The notes below the pieces were generated by a model. The model did no database searches. It was not told where the DNA came from and saw only the letters and a program-made list of their open reading frames with translations. The position numbers and the translations under genes are program-made. A stretch of 64,000 bases of DNA from Chitinophaga oryzae. GTDB lineage: Bacteria; Bacteroidota; Bacteroidia; Chitinophagales; Chitinophagaceae. The stretch spans positions 4,588,001 through 4,652,000 of the forward strand of contig NZ_CP051204.2 in NCBI RefSeq assembly GCF_012516375.2, given 5' to 3'. Each line of letters opens with the position of its first letter. The first letter of the stretch is position 1. This document shows, piece by piece, positions 15,272 to 23,069 of the stretch.

Positions 15272-16387
15272 TCAATAACGGGCACGATAGAACCGGGTCT
15301 CTTCGCTGATCGCCAGCCGGTGGTCCTTTACCCATTCCAGGAAGCGATTGAACAGCTCCCCGTTGGCCGCACGCCAGTCGGTGAAGTCCTGCTCCTGCCC
15401 GTAGCCCAGTATCCAGTAGTTGTAGGGCTCCAGCAAACCCGCCTCTTTGACCTGCTGCTGATAATCGAACAGCACCACCGGCACTTTCGTCATACTGCGG
15501 AATTTCTGCTGATACAGCTCCAGGAATCTTGAACGGATATTGTTGAGCGTTTGCAGGTCGATGATTTTCTCGCCGGCTACCGCTATCGCCAGGTTGGGTT
15601 CGTAGACCGCTCCGCCATAAGGCATCTTCAGGTTCTTCAACTGTGCCGCCAATGCCTCCGGCCCTCCTTTGGGATCGTAACTAACATTGATCACATTGTT
15701 TTTACTGAAGCTGACACTTGCAGAATCTCCCGCTATTTTGATTTCTGACTTATACGTCAGGTACAGCATTTTACTGATTTCCACTGTCCGGCGGGTGTTG
15801 CGCTCCAGGTTCAGGAATATCTCCCCGTAAATCATGCCCCACACTTCTTCCTGGGTGTAATTACCGAATATTTTAGCCGCCCAGTAATAATTGGATGGAT
15901 ACATGGGCGCAGCCGCAATGCCGGCTTCAAAATATGCCAGCGCCTTGTTAAAGTCTTCCTTCATGACCTCCACCACGCCCCGCTCCAGGTACAGATTGCC
16001 CGATGCAGGAAATAACTTCAGCCCCTTCTCATACGTTTCGATGGCTTTCTCCTTTTGCCCCGCCATATCGTAGCTGTTGCCCAGCAACTGGTACACCCTG
16101 TCGTTGGCATCATCGCGTCGGGTCAGCTTTCTCAGGATGTCCACACTTTTCCCGTAATCTTTCATCAGGTAGCGGGCATACGCCATCTCATACGGATAAT
16201 CGAGGCTTTTAGGGTCCAGTTTGGCAGCCTCTTCCAGCAGGGGGATGGATTTGTCCGGTTCTCCTCCATCCATCAGTTTGATGGCGGCAATAGCCTTTTC
16301 ACGGGCCAGGAGACTGTCTTGTTGGGCATATGCACCACCGGATACCAGCAGAAGCGCCAGCGGGAGTTGCAGCAGGGATAAACGCAT
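15272..16387 (-). CDS. secreted TPR-repeat protein
   Basis: A 371-residue protein from ATG 16387, with signal peptide RLSLLQLPLALLLVSGGAYA. Residues ~25-165 form about four tetratricopeptide repeats (for example SLDYPYEMAYARYLMKDYGK and DRVYQLLGNSYDMAGQKEKA). The C-terminal half (LYLTYKSEIKIAGDSASVSF onward) is a separate alpha/beta domain without a recognised family, with two Tyr-rich segments near the end. Probably a periplasmic scaffold. The frame is open ten codons upstream, but the later ATG gives a proper signal peptide. It is convergent with the preceding SDR. Confidence 0.78.
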   Translation of the reverse strand: MRLSLLQLPLALLLVSGGAYAQQDSLLAREKAIAAIKLMDGGEPDKSIPLLEEAAKLDPKSLDYPYEMAYARYLMKDYGKSVDILRKLTRRDDANDRVYQLLGNSYDMAGQKEKAIETYEKGLKLFPASGNLYLERGVVEVMKEDFNKALAYFEAGIAAAPMYPSNYYWAAKIFGNYTQEEVWGMIYGEIFLNLERNTRRTVEISKMLYLTYKSEIKIAGDSASVSFSKNNVINVSYDPKGGPEALAAQLKNLKMPYGGAVYEPNLAIAVAGEKIIDLQTLNNIRSRFLELYQQKFRSMTKVPVVLFDYQQQVKEAGLLEPYNYWILGYGQEQDFTDWRAANGELFNRFLEWVKDHRLAISEETRFYRARY

Positions 16388-16439
16388 AAATACAGTATTA
16401 TTAAGGAAATACTTCACATGTAATTTAGTTGAATTTTAT

Positions 16440-16447
16440 TATATTTG
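16440..16447 (+). promoter_or_regulatory. -7 promoter box of the glycosyltransferase pair
   Basis: TATATTTG is a perfect match to TAnnTTTG, 42 bases before the start at 16490. No -33 TTG is seen at 19 bases. The gene also has GGAGGA at 16481-16486, 3 bases before ATG, a strong Shine-Dalgarno of the kind rarely used in Bacteroidota. Confidence 0.5.
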
Positions 16448-16489
16448 CCGATTGATTATGCCAGAAATTTCTAAACTACCGGAGGAAAT

Positions 16490-17407
16490 ATGTCTTTAGC
16501 TCCTATTGCGTTGTTTGTGTTCAACAGGGCCGACAAAGCGCAAAAGACCATCGAATACCTGCTGCAGAATCCGGAAGCCGCCGCGTCTGACCTCTACATC
16601 TTCAGCGACGGGCCGCGCCACGGGCAAGATGTTCCGCGCGTGCAGGAAGTAAGGGACTACCTCCGTACCGTAACCGGCTTCGGAAGTATCTCCATCATCG
16701 AACAACCGGTCAACCTGGGGCTGTCTAAAAGCATTATTTCCGGCGTTACCATGGTGGTCAATAAACATGGTAAAATTATCCAGATAGAAGATGATATCCT
16801 GGTATCCCCTCATTGCCTTCGCTTTCTGAACGATGCGCTGGACTATTACGAACAGGAACCCAAAGTAGCCTGTATCTGCGCCCTGCTGTATCCCCTTCGG
16901 AAACCGGTGCCGCCCACTTTCTTTATCCGGGGCGCCGATTGCTCCATCTGGGCCACCTGGAAAAGAGCATGGGACCATTTCGAGGCAGACGGGCAAAAAT
17001 TGCTCGACGAGGTAATACGGCGTAAACTGACCTTTCAGTTCGACTTCGACGATACTTTCTCCTACACCAACATGCTGAAAGACCAGATCGAAGGCCGCAA
17101 CGATTCGTGGGCCGTTAGATGGTACGCCTCCGCTTTCCTGAAAGATCAGTATACCCTCTACCCCGGTCAATCGCTCGCAAGAGACAACGGCATGGACAAC
17201 TCCGGCACCCATTGTACCGACACCAGCGACTACGACGTGTCCGTGAGCCAGGAACCGGTGACCGTCGGCAATATCCCGGTTAAACAAAGCAGGCAGGGCT
17301 ACAGCGCCTTCAAGGATTTTTTCCTCGGCCTGCATAAGTACCCGTATTTCAAACGTAAACGGAAACGCTTCAAACGCTGGCTGAGATACCTGCTGACCGG
17401 CGCCTGA
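16490..17407 (+). CDS. GT-A-fold glycosyltransferase
   Basis: A 305-residue sugar transferase. It opens APIALFVFNRADKAQKTIEYL, a nucleotide-sugar-binding first strand typical of GT2/GNT-I-like enzymes, followed by YIFSDGPR and the metal-binding acidic motif IQIEDDILVS near residue 102. WATWKRAWDHFE and SWAVRWYAS are acceptor-side blocks seen in related proteins. The basic C-terminus (FKRKRKRFKRWLRYL) suggests contact with the membrane surface. The next glycosyltransferase starts 26 bases after its stop. Acceptor and donor are unknown. Confidence 0.82.
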   Translation: MSLAPIALFVFNRADKAQKTIEYLLQNPEAAASDLYIFSDGPRHGQDVPRVQEVRDYLRTVTGFGSISIIEQPVNLGLSKSIISGVTMVVNKHGKIIQIEDDILVSPHCLRFLNDALDYYEQEPKVACICALLYPLRKPVPPTFFIRGADCSIWATWKRAWDHFEADGQKLLDEVIRRKLTFQFDFDDTFSYTNMLKDQIEGRNDSWAVRWYASAFLKDQYTLYPGQSLARDNGMDNSGTHCTDTSDYDVSVSQEPVTVGNIPVKQSRQGYSAFKDFFLGLHKYPYFKRKRKRFKRWLRYLLTGA

Positions 17408-17433
17408 CCTTTTCTGATATTGAACAAACAAGC

Positions 17434-18420
17434 ATGCTTAATTTTTGCACTCTCTTCAACTCATTATACCTGACACGCGGGCTGGCGATGTACGAATCCC
17501 TGGAGCAGCAATGCCCGGACTTCCACCTTTATATCTTCGCCTTCGATGACCTGTGCCAACAAACCCTTACGGCACTGCGGCTGCCCAAAGCGACCGTTAT
17601 TTCCCTGGCCGAATTTGAAGACGAACGGCTGCTAACGATAAAGCCTACACGCACACCGGGAGAATATTGCTGGACCTGCACGCCGGCTACCATCGAGTAT
17701 TGCCTGGAGCGTTACCGGCTTCCCTCCTGCACCTATATCGATGCAGACCTGCTGTTCTTCGACGACCCGGCTATCCTGATAAAGGAAATGGGCAATAAGT
17801 CTGTGCTGATCACCGATCACCGCTATACGCCGGTATACGACCAAACCGCCCTGAGCGGCAGATACTGTGTACAGTTCATGTTCTTCCGGAATGATGAAAA
17901 CGGCAGGCGGGTGCTGACAGACTGGAAAGAATCCTGCTTCGCCTGGTGTTACAAACGTTTTGAAGACGGCAAGTTCGGAGACCAGAAATATCTCGACTAC
18001 TGGATGGACCGCTTTGAAGGCGTACATGAGCTGCAACACCTCGGCGGCGGCGTGGCTCCCTGGAACATACAGCAGTATACCTTCTCCCAACAGGGCCAGC
18101 ATATCACCGGTACCGAAATCGCTACCGGCAAACAATTCGGGCTGGTGTTTTATCACTACCAGGACTATAAGTACTGTTACCCCAAAGGCTGTTTCCTCGG
18201 GCAATATCCCATCACCGATGAACAACTGAAAATTATCTACAAACCTTACATCCACGCGCTGGCAAAAGCAGACAGGCAGCTGAAGGCCGCCGGACTACAG
18301 GGCACATTCCACGAAATGATGGAAATACCCCGCTACAGGCGCTCTTTCGGCACCAAACTCAAATATTATTTTAAAGGACGGGTGGGAGAATTTTTCAGAA
18401 GAAGTTATATCACCGGATGA
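17434..18420 (+). CDS. glycosyltransferase (nucleotide-diphospho-sugar transferase fold)
   Basis: A 328-residue protein that starts MLNFCTLFNSLYLTRGLAMY and carries a DxD metal site in CTYIDADLLFFDDP near residue 105. The middle has VQFMFFRNDENGRR and KFGDQKYLDYW, and a later HLGGGVAPWNIQQY block. The layout resembles GT8-like or related family enzymes that use a nucleotide sugar. It is the second gene of a two-gene operon and its stop is immediately adjacent to the stop of a convergent GT2 gene. Confidence 0.8.
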   Translation: MLNFCTLFNSLYLTRGLAMYESLEQQCPDFHLYIFAFDDLCQQTLTALRLPKATVISLAEFEDERLLTIKPTRTPGEYCWTCTPATIEYCLERYRLPSCTYIDADLLFFDDPAILIKEMGNKSVLITDHRYTPVYDQTALSGRYCVQFMFFRNDENGRRVLTDWKESCFAWCYKRFEDGKFGDQKYLDYWMDRFEGVHELQHLGGGVAPWNIQQYTFSQQGQHITGTEIATGKQFGLVFYHYQDYKYCYPKGCFLGQYPITDEQLKIIYKPYIHALAKADRQLKAAGLQGTFHEMMEIPRYRRSFGTKLKYYFKGRVGEFFRRSYITG

Positions 18421-19152
18421 TCAGGACTGTTTACGCCGGCGTTTCCATTCTTTCAGCATAAAACGCACATATACCAGCCAGCCGAGACTTTCCCGGATAA
18501 TGGCCGGCTTTTCCGCCAGGAACACCGTATCAGGATTGTTGGCAGAAAACCCTGTCATGTTATAACTCACAACGGGGATCGGAAAGAACAGCTTTTTAAA
18601 ACGGGCATCGCCCCATAGCCTGATATTCAGCTCATAGTCCGAATACACACGGTAACGCAGGTTATAGGCATAGTACTGAAACACCGCCGCCGGGTAAAGG
18701 ATCGCCTGATGGTTGATAGCGCCTTTGGCCATCCTGTATTTGGAGAACTTCCCGGTGAGCAGGCCTACCGGCGCCCGGCCATCGCTGTGATATTCTTTGG
18801 TGATACCGTAATACAACGCACGTTCATCCTGTAATTTAGCGGCCAGTTCACTGAAACCCGGCAATAAACGATCGTCTGCACCCAGAAAGTACAACCAGCG
18901 GCCGGAGGCCATTTTCACGCCTTTATTCAGTGCATCATAAATACCGTTGTCTTTTTCACTGCACCATTTCAGGGGAATGTGCGCTGCATAAGATCTGACA
19001 AGCTCCATGGTCTGGTCGGTGCTCCCCCCGTCCACAATCACCACTTCGAGATCGTTAAACGATTGTGCGGCGATGGCATCAAGGCAACCGCCAATGTCTT
19101 CTGCAGTGTTATAAGTGGCAATAATGATACTAATCGCTGGCGTTCCGCTCAT
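18421..19152 (-). CDS. family 2 glycosyltransferase
   Basis: A 243-residue GT2 enzyme. PAISIIIATYNTAEDIGGCL is the first strand, then VVIVDGGSTDQT, EKDNGIYDALNKGVKMASG and the metal-binding FLGADDRLLP near residue 92. SDYELNIRLW lies where the catalytic base region (ED motif) is usually found. The pattern is close to colanic-acid and exopolysaccharide glycosyltransferases of WcaA/WcaE type. With the two convergent transferases it forms a three-gene glycan-modifying cluster. Confidence 0.87.
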   Translation of the reverse strand: MSGTPAISIIIATYNTAEDIGGCLDAIAAQSFNDLEVVIVDGGSTDQTMELVRSYAAHIPLKWCSEKDNGIYDALNKGVKMASGRWLYFLGADDRLLPGFSELAAKLQDERALYYGITKEYHSDGRAPVGLLTGKFSKYRMAKGAINHQAILYPAAVFQYYAYNLRYRVYSDYELNIRLWGDARFKKLFFPIPVVSYNMTGFSANNPDTVFLAEKPAIIRESLGWLVYVRFMLKEWKRRRKQS

Positions 19153-19194
19153 GCTGTACTGTTGTTAAACGGCCGCTAAAATAGCGCAAATTGA

Positions 19195-19226
19195 TTTACG
19201 GATTTTGAAATTTACGGATTTTGAAA
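19195..19226. repeat. exact tandem repeat of a 16-bp unit
   Basis: TTTACGGATTTTGAAA occurs at 19195-19210 and directly again at 19211-19226. It lies between the GT2 gene (reverse) and an AraC gene (forward), and TCCGTAAAT, its partial inverse, is at 19317-19325. Tandem 16-base units could be a regulator binding site or a slippage product. Confidence 0.6.
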
Positions 19227-19372
19227 TTTTAATAAATTTGAAACCCGGATTCTATGATCTCTCATGTGAAATATTACCGATCTTCGTGCTGTAGTCTGTC
19301 TATCAACATTCCAACATCCGTAAATCCAATTATCAAATAAAAAAATATCCGGATTTCCAACTTTTCAGGCCC

Positions 19373-20146
19373 ATACAACCGGCCATCCGCCCGGGGCGCG
19401 ACCACGCTTCCTACCGGGAATGTCTGCCGTCGCCTGCGCTGACGTCCTATATCTATTGCTACTGGCAGCTGACTTCTCTCCCTTCGCTGTCGGAACCGTT
19501 TGTATACCGCGTGGTAGCCGATGGCTGTATAGACCTTTTTTTTCATACCGATCATCCGGAAGATGTGTACGTCATGGGGTTCTCCACCACTTACACCGAG
19601 TTCCCCCTCGACCATCCGTTTAACTACATCGGCATCCGCTTTCTGCCGGCAGCATTTCCGCTGTTGTTCGGCGTCAATGCCGCTACGCTTACCAATCGCT
19701 TTGAACCGCTCGGGGCCGTTGCGCCCGGGCTGGCGGCCGGTCTCACCCAACAGGCCACCGGCCTGCATAACCTGGCAGCACTGCAACCGCTGCTGGACCG
19801 TTTTTTTGAAAAAATAGCAACAGGCCATACTGCTGATGCCGATCATCGCCTGTTGCAGGCGGTAGACCTGATCCTGCGCGCCGGCGGTAATATCCGGCTG
19901 GAAAAAGAGCTCCATAGCGGTGTCAGCCCGCGGCAACTCAGACGGCTGTTCGATTTTTACATCGGCGATTCTCCCAAGACCTTCAGCAAAGTGGTACGCT
20001 TTCAGCAACTGCTGCACACCACGCCCACTGCTGATAGCCTGAAGGCCCATAAACACTTTTTCGATGCCGGTTACTATGACCAGGCGCATTTTATCAAAGA
20101 GTTCAAAACCATGTACGGCCTGCCTCCCACCCTGGCGTTGCCCTGA
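19373..20146 (+). CDS. AraC-family regulator with DUF6597-type N-terminus, no canonical start codon upstream
   Basis: The frame is open from 19295 to 20146. The family-conserved N-terminal part SYIYCYWQLTS and RVVADGCIDLFF starts before the first ordinary start codon, a GTG at 19511. No ATG, GTG or TTG exists between the stop at 19292 and that GTG. By comparison with family starts, the ATA codon at 19373 (then QPAIRPGRDHASYREC) stands where an ATG is expected. The C-terminal part has the AraC helix-turn-helix with GVSPRQLRRLFDF and AGYYDQAHFIKEFKTMYG. It could be a start-loss mutant, use a non-standard start, or be translated as a truncated 211-residue form. Confidence 0.65.
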   Translation: MQPAIRPGRDHASYRECLPSPALTSYIYCYWQLTSLPSLSEPFVYRVVADGCIDLFFHTDHPEDVYVMGFSTTYTEFPLDHPFNYIGIRFLPAAFPLLFGVNAATLTNRFEPLGAVAPGLAAGLTQQATGLHNLAALQPLLDRFFEKIATGHTADADHRLLQAVDLILRAGGNIRLEKELHSGVSPRQLRRLFDFYIGDSPKTFSKVVRFQQLLHTTPTADSLKAHKHFFDAGYYDQAHFIKEFKTMYGLPPTLALP

Positions 20147-20218
20147 GTTTGTCCGTTTTTTACAATACCGTCCCGGTAAATACTTTCATCTTTGTGTTGT
20201 CATCAAAAAAGAGAAAAT

Positions 20219-20599
20219 ATGAAAATGAATGCCGGTATCATCACAGAGAAAATAAAGGAGAGCAAAGACTTTTATACCAGAGTGCTAGGCTTTGGGGTAA
20301 CTTTCGAAAATGATTTTTACCTGCTGCTGCATACGCCAGGCCACACCGCAGAAATCAGCTTCCTGCTGCCGGAACATGCCAGCCAGCAACCGCTGTTCCG
20401 GCCTGCATTTGGCGGCAAGGGCGTTTATCTCACCATAGAAGTGGAAGACGTAAAAACCATCTATGCCGACCTGCGGGCCAAAGGTGTTCCTATTCAGATA
20501 AGTTTAAGGGAAGAACCGTGGGGAGATCATCATTTTGCGATCATGGACCCCAACGGCGTAGGCATCGACATCGTACAATACGCAGCGCCGGAAAACTGA
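20219..20599 (+). CDS. glyoxalase/bleomycin-resistance (VOC) family protein
   Basis: A 126-residue vicinal-oxygen-chelate protein: KESKDFYTRVLGFGVTFEND opens the fold, PAFGGKGVYLTIEVEDV is the middle strand and WGDHHFAIMDPNGVGIDIVQY the C-terminal metal-side motif. Its two beta-alpha-beta-beta-beta units form one small domain that dimerises. Such proteins bind a divalent metal and act as isomerases, dioxygenases or drug-binding proteins. I use ATG 20219 after GAGAAAAT; the 9 residues before it have no family character. CATCTTTG at 20187-20194 is the likely -7 box. Confidence 0.85.
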   Translation: MKMNAGIITEKIKESKDFYTRVLGFGVTFENDFYLLLHTPGHTAEISFLLPEHASQQPLFRPAFGGKGVYLTIEVEDVKTIYADLRAKGVPIQISLREEPWGDHHFAIMDPNGVGIDIVQYAAPEN

Positions 20600-20681
20600 A
20601 TAGGATTTCTCGTTCGTATGGCAAGCCTGTAGCCGGTTTATTTTGTCGTTTTTTTCCAAAGTGCGAAGCGGGTCTGCCTGC

Positions 20682-20689
20682 TACCTTTG
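20682..20689 (+). promoter_or_regulatory. -7 promoter box of the exported SRPBCC gene
   Basis: TACCTTTG matches TAnnTTTG and ends 12 bases before the ATG at 20702. It lies after the first in-frame ATG at 20687, which argues that 20702 is the true start. Confidence 0.5.
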
Positions 20690-20701
20690 TATCAAAAGAC
20701 C

Positions 20702-21202
20702 ATGAAAAAAAGAAGATGCATTAGCTTGGGCTTCGGCCTGCTGTTGCTGCTTTTTATACAGACAAAAGCGCAAACCGTAAACACGACAAAAATGGCATTA
20801 CCCGCACAAACATTAAGCATCACGGTACTCCGTCCGGCAGATGACGTATATGCGTTCCTGTCAGTGCCCTCCAACTTCGGCGTCTGGGCGAATGGTTTCG
20901 GCTCCAACCTGGAACCGGCCGGCACACCGGATACCTGGCGTTTTAAAATGGCCAACGGCAACAGCGCCACGGCGCGCTTCACACCGTCCAATCCGTTCCG
21001 CATCGCCGATCACTACGTGTATCCCGGCAACGGGCAGGAAGTATATGTGCCCATGCGCGTAGTGGCCAATGGCGAAGGCAGCGAAGTGCTGTTCACCCTG
21101 TTCAGGCAGCCTGATATGACGGATGATATGCTGGCAACCGATAGGGCAACGGTCCTGAAAGACCTGGCCAGGCTGAAGGCTGTCCTCGAACAACGCCGGT
21201 AA
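20702..21202 (+). CDS. exported SRPBCC (START/polyketide cyclase-like) protein
   Basis: A 166-residue protein with signal peptide KKRRCISLGFGLLLLLFIQTKAQ followed by an SRPBCC ligand-pocket domain: ITVLRPADDVYAFLSVPSNFG (first strand and helices), WANGFGSNLEP, and a long C-terminal helix DRATVLKDLARLKAVLEQ. Proteins of this fold bind hydrophobic ligands in a deep cavity and are usually cytosolic, so the export signal is unusual. The ATG at 20702 gives a proper MKKRR signal start. It is convergent with the GNAT gene. Confidence 0.78.
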   Translation: MKKRRCISLGFGLLLLLFIQTKAQTVNTTKMALPAQTLSITVLRPADDVYAFLSVPSNFGVWANGFGSNLEPAGTPDTWRFKMANGNSATARFTPSNPFRIADHYVYPGNGQEVYVPMRVVANGEGSEVLFTLFRQPDMTDDMLATDRATVLKDLARLKAVLEQRR

Positions 21203-21281
21203 TACTGCGGCCCGCGCTTCGGCCGTGGAAACGGGAAACGGGCCTTCCGTCTTCCGCTGGCAGAAGCCCGGGACGCATCGG

Positions 21282-21833
21282 TTATAATTCAAAGGTCATA
21301 TAAAAAGCTACTTCGCCGGGACACCATACCGGATCATACAATTTCAGGTGAACGCCCGACAGCCGGAATCCCTGCTTCCGGTAGAAGGTCACCGCCGGCA
21401 CGTTGGTGTTCTGCGTCTCCAGCTCCAGTAACCGTACTTTCAACGGCCGTGCATGTGCTATAAGCGTGTTCATCAACTGCACGCCGATACCCTTCCTTCT
21501 TTCGGAAGCTGCTACCGTTAACTGTGCCACATACAAGGTGTTGTTCCAATCCCTTTTTTCCGCGATGATAAACCCCGTTAACCTCCCGTTGTCGTAGGCC
21601 GCATAAGAATGGCCCTGTTGCATCACCTCATTCAGTTCAGCCAGCTCCGTTTCACTCGTGTGCCAGGTCTTTTGTTTGGGAGATGGCAACGTTTCCAGTC
21701 GAAAAGTAAAACGCATCTCCGCTCCGTCCTGCTCTTGCACGGGTACCCACGCCTGTGAAGATGTGTAGCCGTTGTGGCCCATTTGTAATATATCCATGGC
21801 CGTTAGACCGCTGAGGGATGAAATCGTTGTCAT
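21282..21833 (-). CDS. GNAT-family N-acetyltransferase
   Basis: A 183-residue acetyltransferase. The acetyl-CoA pyrophosphate loop is in VAQLTVAASERRKGIGVQLM (consensus RxxGxG/A) near residues 97-116, followed by LLELETQNTNVPAVTFYRKQGF, the usual strand with the Tyr/Asn region, and ending with LYDPVWCPGEVAFYMTFEL. The acceptor cannot be told. The start faces two tandem palindromes (21864-21903) shared with the divergent TPR gene, so the two genes may be co-regulated. Confidence 0.85.
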   Translation of the reverse strand: MTTISSLSGLTAMDILQMGHNGYTSSQAWVPVQEQDGAEMRFTFRLETLPSPKQKTWHTSETELAELNEVMQQGHSYAAYDNGRLTGFIIAEKRDWNNTLYVAQLTVAASERRKGIGVQLMNTLIAHARPLKVRLLELETQNTNVPAVTFYRKQGFRLSGVHLKLYDPVWCPGEVAFYMTFEL

Positions 21834-21863
21834 TGCTATCGGTTCCGTTTCCCGAAATATACT

Positions 21864-21903
21864 AAAACTAAATTTTTAGTTTTAAAACTAAATACTTAGT
21901 TTT
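21864..21903. promoter_or_regulatory. two abutting 20-bp palindromes, operator of a divergent promoter region
   Basis: AAAACTAA-N4-TTAGTTTT occurs at 21864-21883 and again, without gap, at 21884-21903 (spacers ATTT and ATAC). The block fills the space between the GNAT start (21833, reverse) and the TPR start (21921, forward). Such repeated dyads are typical of dimeric winged-helix or TetR-like repressors. No such regulator gene is adjacent, so the binding protein is encoded elsewhere. Confidence 0.65.
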
Positions 21904-21920
21904 ATTAAAATGATTTCACT

Positions 21921-23069
21921 ATGCGAAACTTTATCGGGATCATCGGGTGGCTTTGTTTATCGGGGACTGTCCGGGCGCAGGGAATAGACAGGAACAGGGT
22001 GATGGAGTACCTGCAGGACCAGCAATATGACGAAGCCATTGCCTACCTCCGGCCGAAAGTCAACCTACACGACGCACGGGAAATGGCGCTGCTGGGCTAT
22101 ACCTATTACCAGGGCGGCAAAATAGCCGATGCGGCCGGCACCTATGAAAAAGTGCTGACGCTGGACAGTACCCTGATACCGGCGCTACAATACCTGGCAA
22201 CGATCCGCTCGCAGCAGGAACGTTACGGAGAGGCAGTCCCCCTCTATCAGCGCATCGTACAGCTGAAACCCGCCAGCGCCGCAGCCTGGAAACAACTAAG
22301 TTTCGCCGCTTTCTCCGCACAGATGCCCGATTCCGGGTTCGTATGGCTGCAGCAGGCCTATCAGCTCAATCCCGCCGACGCCCGCGTAGCGGCACGTACC
22401 GCTGAAGAATGGATGGAACGGAAAACCTATCCCCGGGCAGATTCCATCACCCGCGCCTTCCTGGAAAAGGATTCCTCCGCAGCTGCTGTGCTGATGACCG
22501 CCGCCAAAACGGCGTACATGGTGAAGAACTATCGGCGTACCGCCGGCATCGGGGAACAACTGCAACGGCTCAACGTAGTGTCGCCGAATACATTCGTTTA
22601 CGTTATAGCGGCCAACTATACCCTGAAGAGGTATCAGGCTTGTATCGGTATCTATCAGTATTTACTGGACCGCAACGCCGCATCAGAAAACATTACCTTC
22701 TACACGGCGCTGGCCCGTACCGCCCTCCGGCAATACAGGGAGAGCAACGAGCTGCTGCTGCGATGTATTGATTTCGCCAAATCATCCAGCCTGGAAAGCT
22801 ACTACAGCAGCATGGCCATCAACTACGAGAACATGCAGCAATTCAGGCCGGCACTGGCCAGCCTGGACACATCATGGTATCTTTCGCAAAAACCGCTGCG
22901 GCAGTACAGTATGGGACGGATATACGAAACCGGGCTTCATAACGGCCATACAGCGATGAAACACTACAAACGCTTTCTGCAATTATACAAGCCCGGCTCT
23001 TCTCCCGAGGAGACGGAAATACATCAGTACCTGCAATCCAGGATGAAAACTCAGGGATACAGCAAATAA
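21921..23069 (+). CDS. secreted TPR-repeat protein
   Basis: A 382-residue protein with a signal peptide (RNFIGIIGWLCLSGTVRAQG). The rest is almost wholly tetratricopeptide repeats, about eight, for example YDEAIAYLRPKV, EMALLGYTYYQGGKIADAA, ALQYLATIRSQQERYGEAVP and YTLKRYQACIGIYQYLLDR. It is likely a periplasmic scaffold or adaptor. Its last 19 bases overlap the 3' end of the convergent NamZ-like gene. Its promoter region shares the tandem palindromes with the GNAT gene. Confidence 0.8.
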   Translation: MRNFIGIIGWLCLSGTVRAQGIDRNRVMEYLQDQQYDEAIAYLRPKVNLHDAREMALLGYTYYQGGKIADAAGTYEKVLTLDSTLIPALQYLATIRSQQERYGEAVPLYQRIVQLKPASAAAWKQLSFAAFSAQMPDSGFVWLQQAYQLNPADARVAARTAEEWMERKTYPRADSITRAFLEKDSSAAAVLMTAAKTAYMVKNYRRTAGIGEQLQRLNVVSPNTFVYVIAANYTLKRYQACIGIYQYLLDRNAASENITFYTALARTALRQYRESNELLLRCIDFAKSSSLESYYSSMAINYENMQQFRPALASLDTSWYLSQKPLRQYSMGRIYETGLHNGHTAMKHYKRFLQLYKPGSSPEETEIHQYLQSRMKTQGYSK

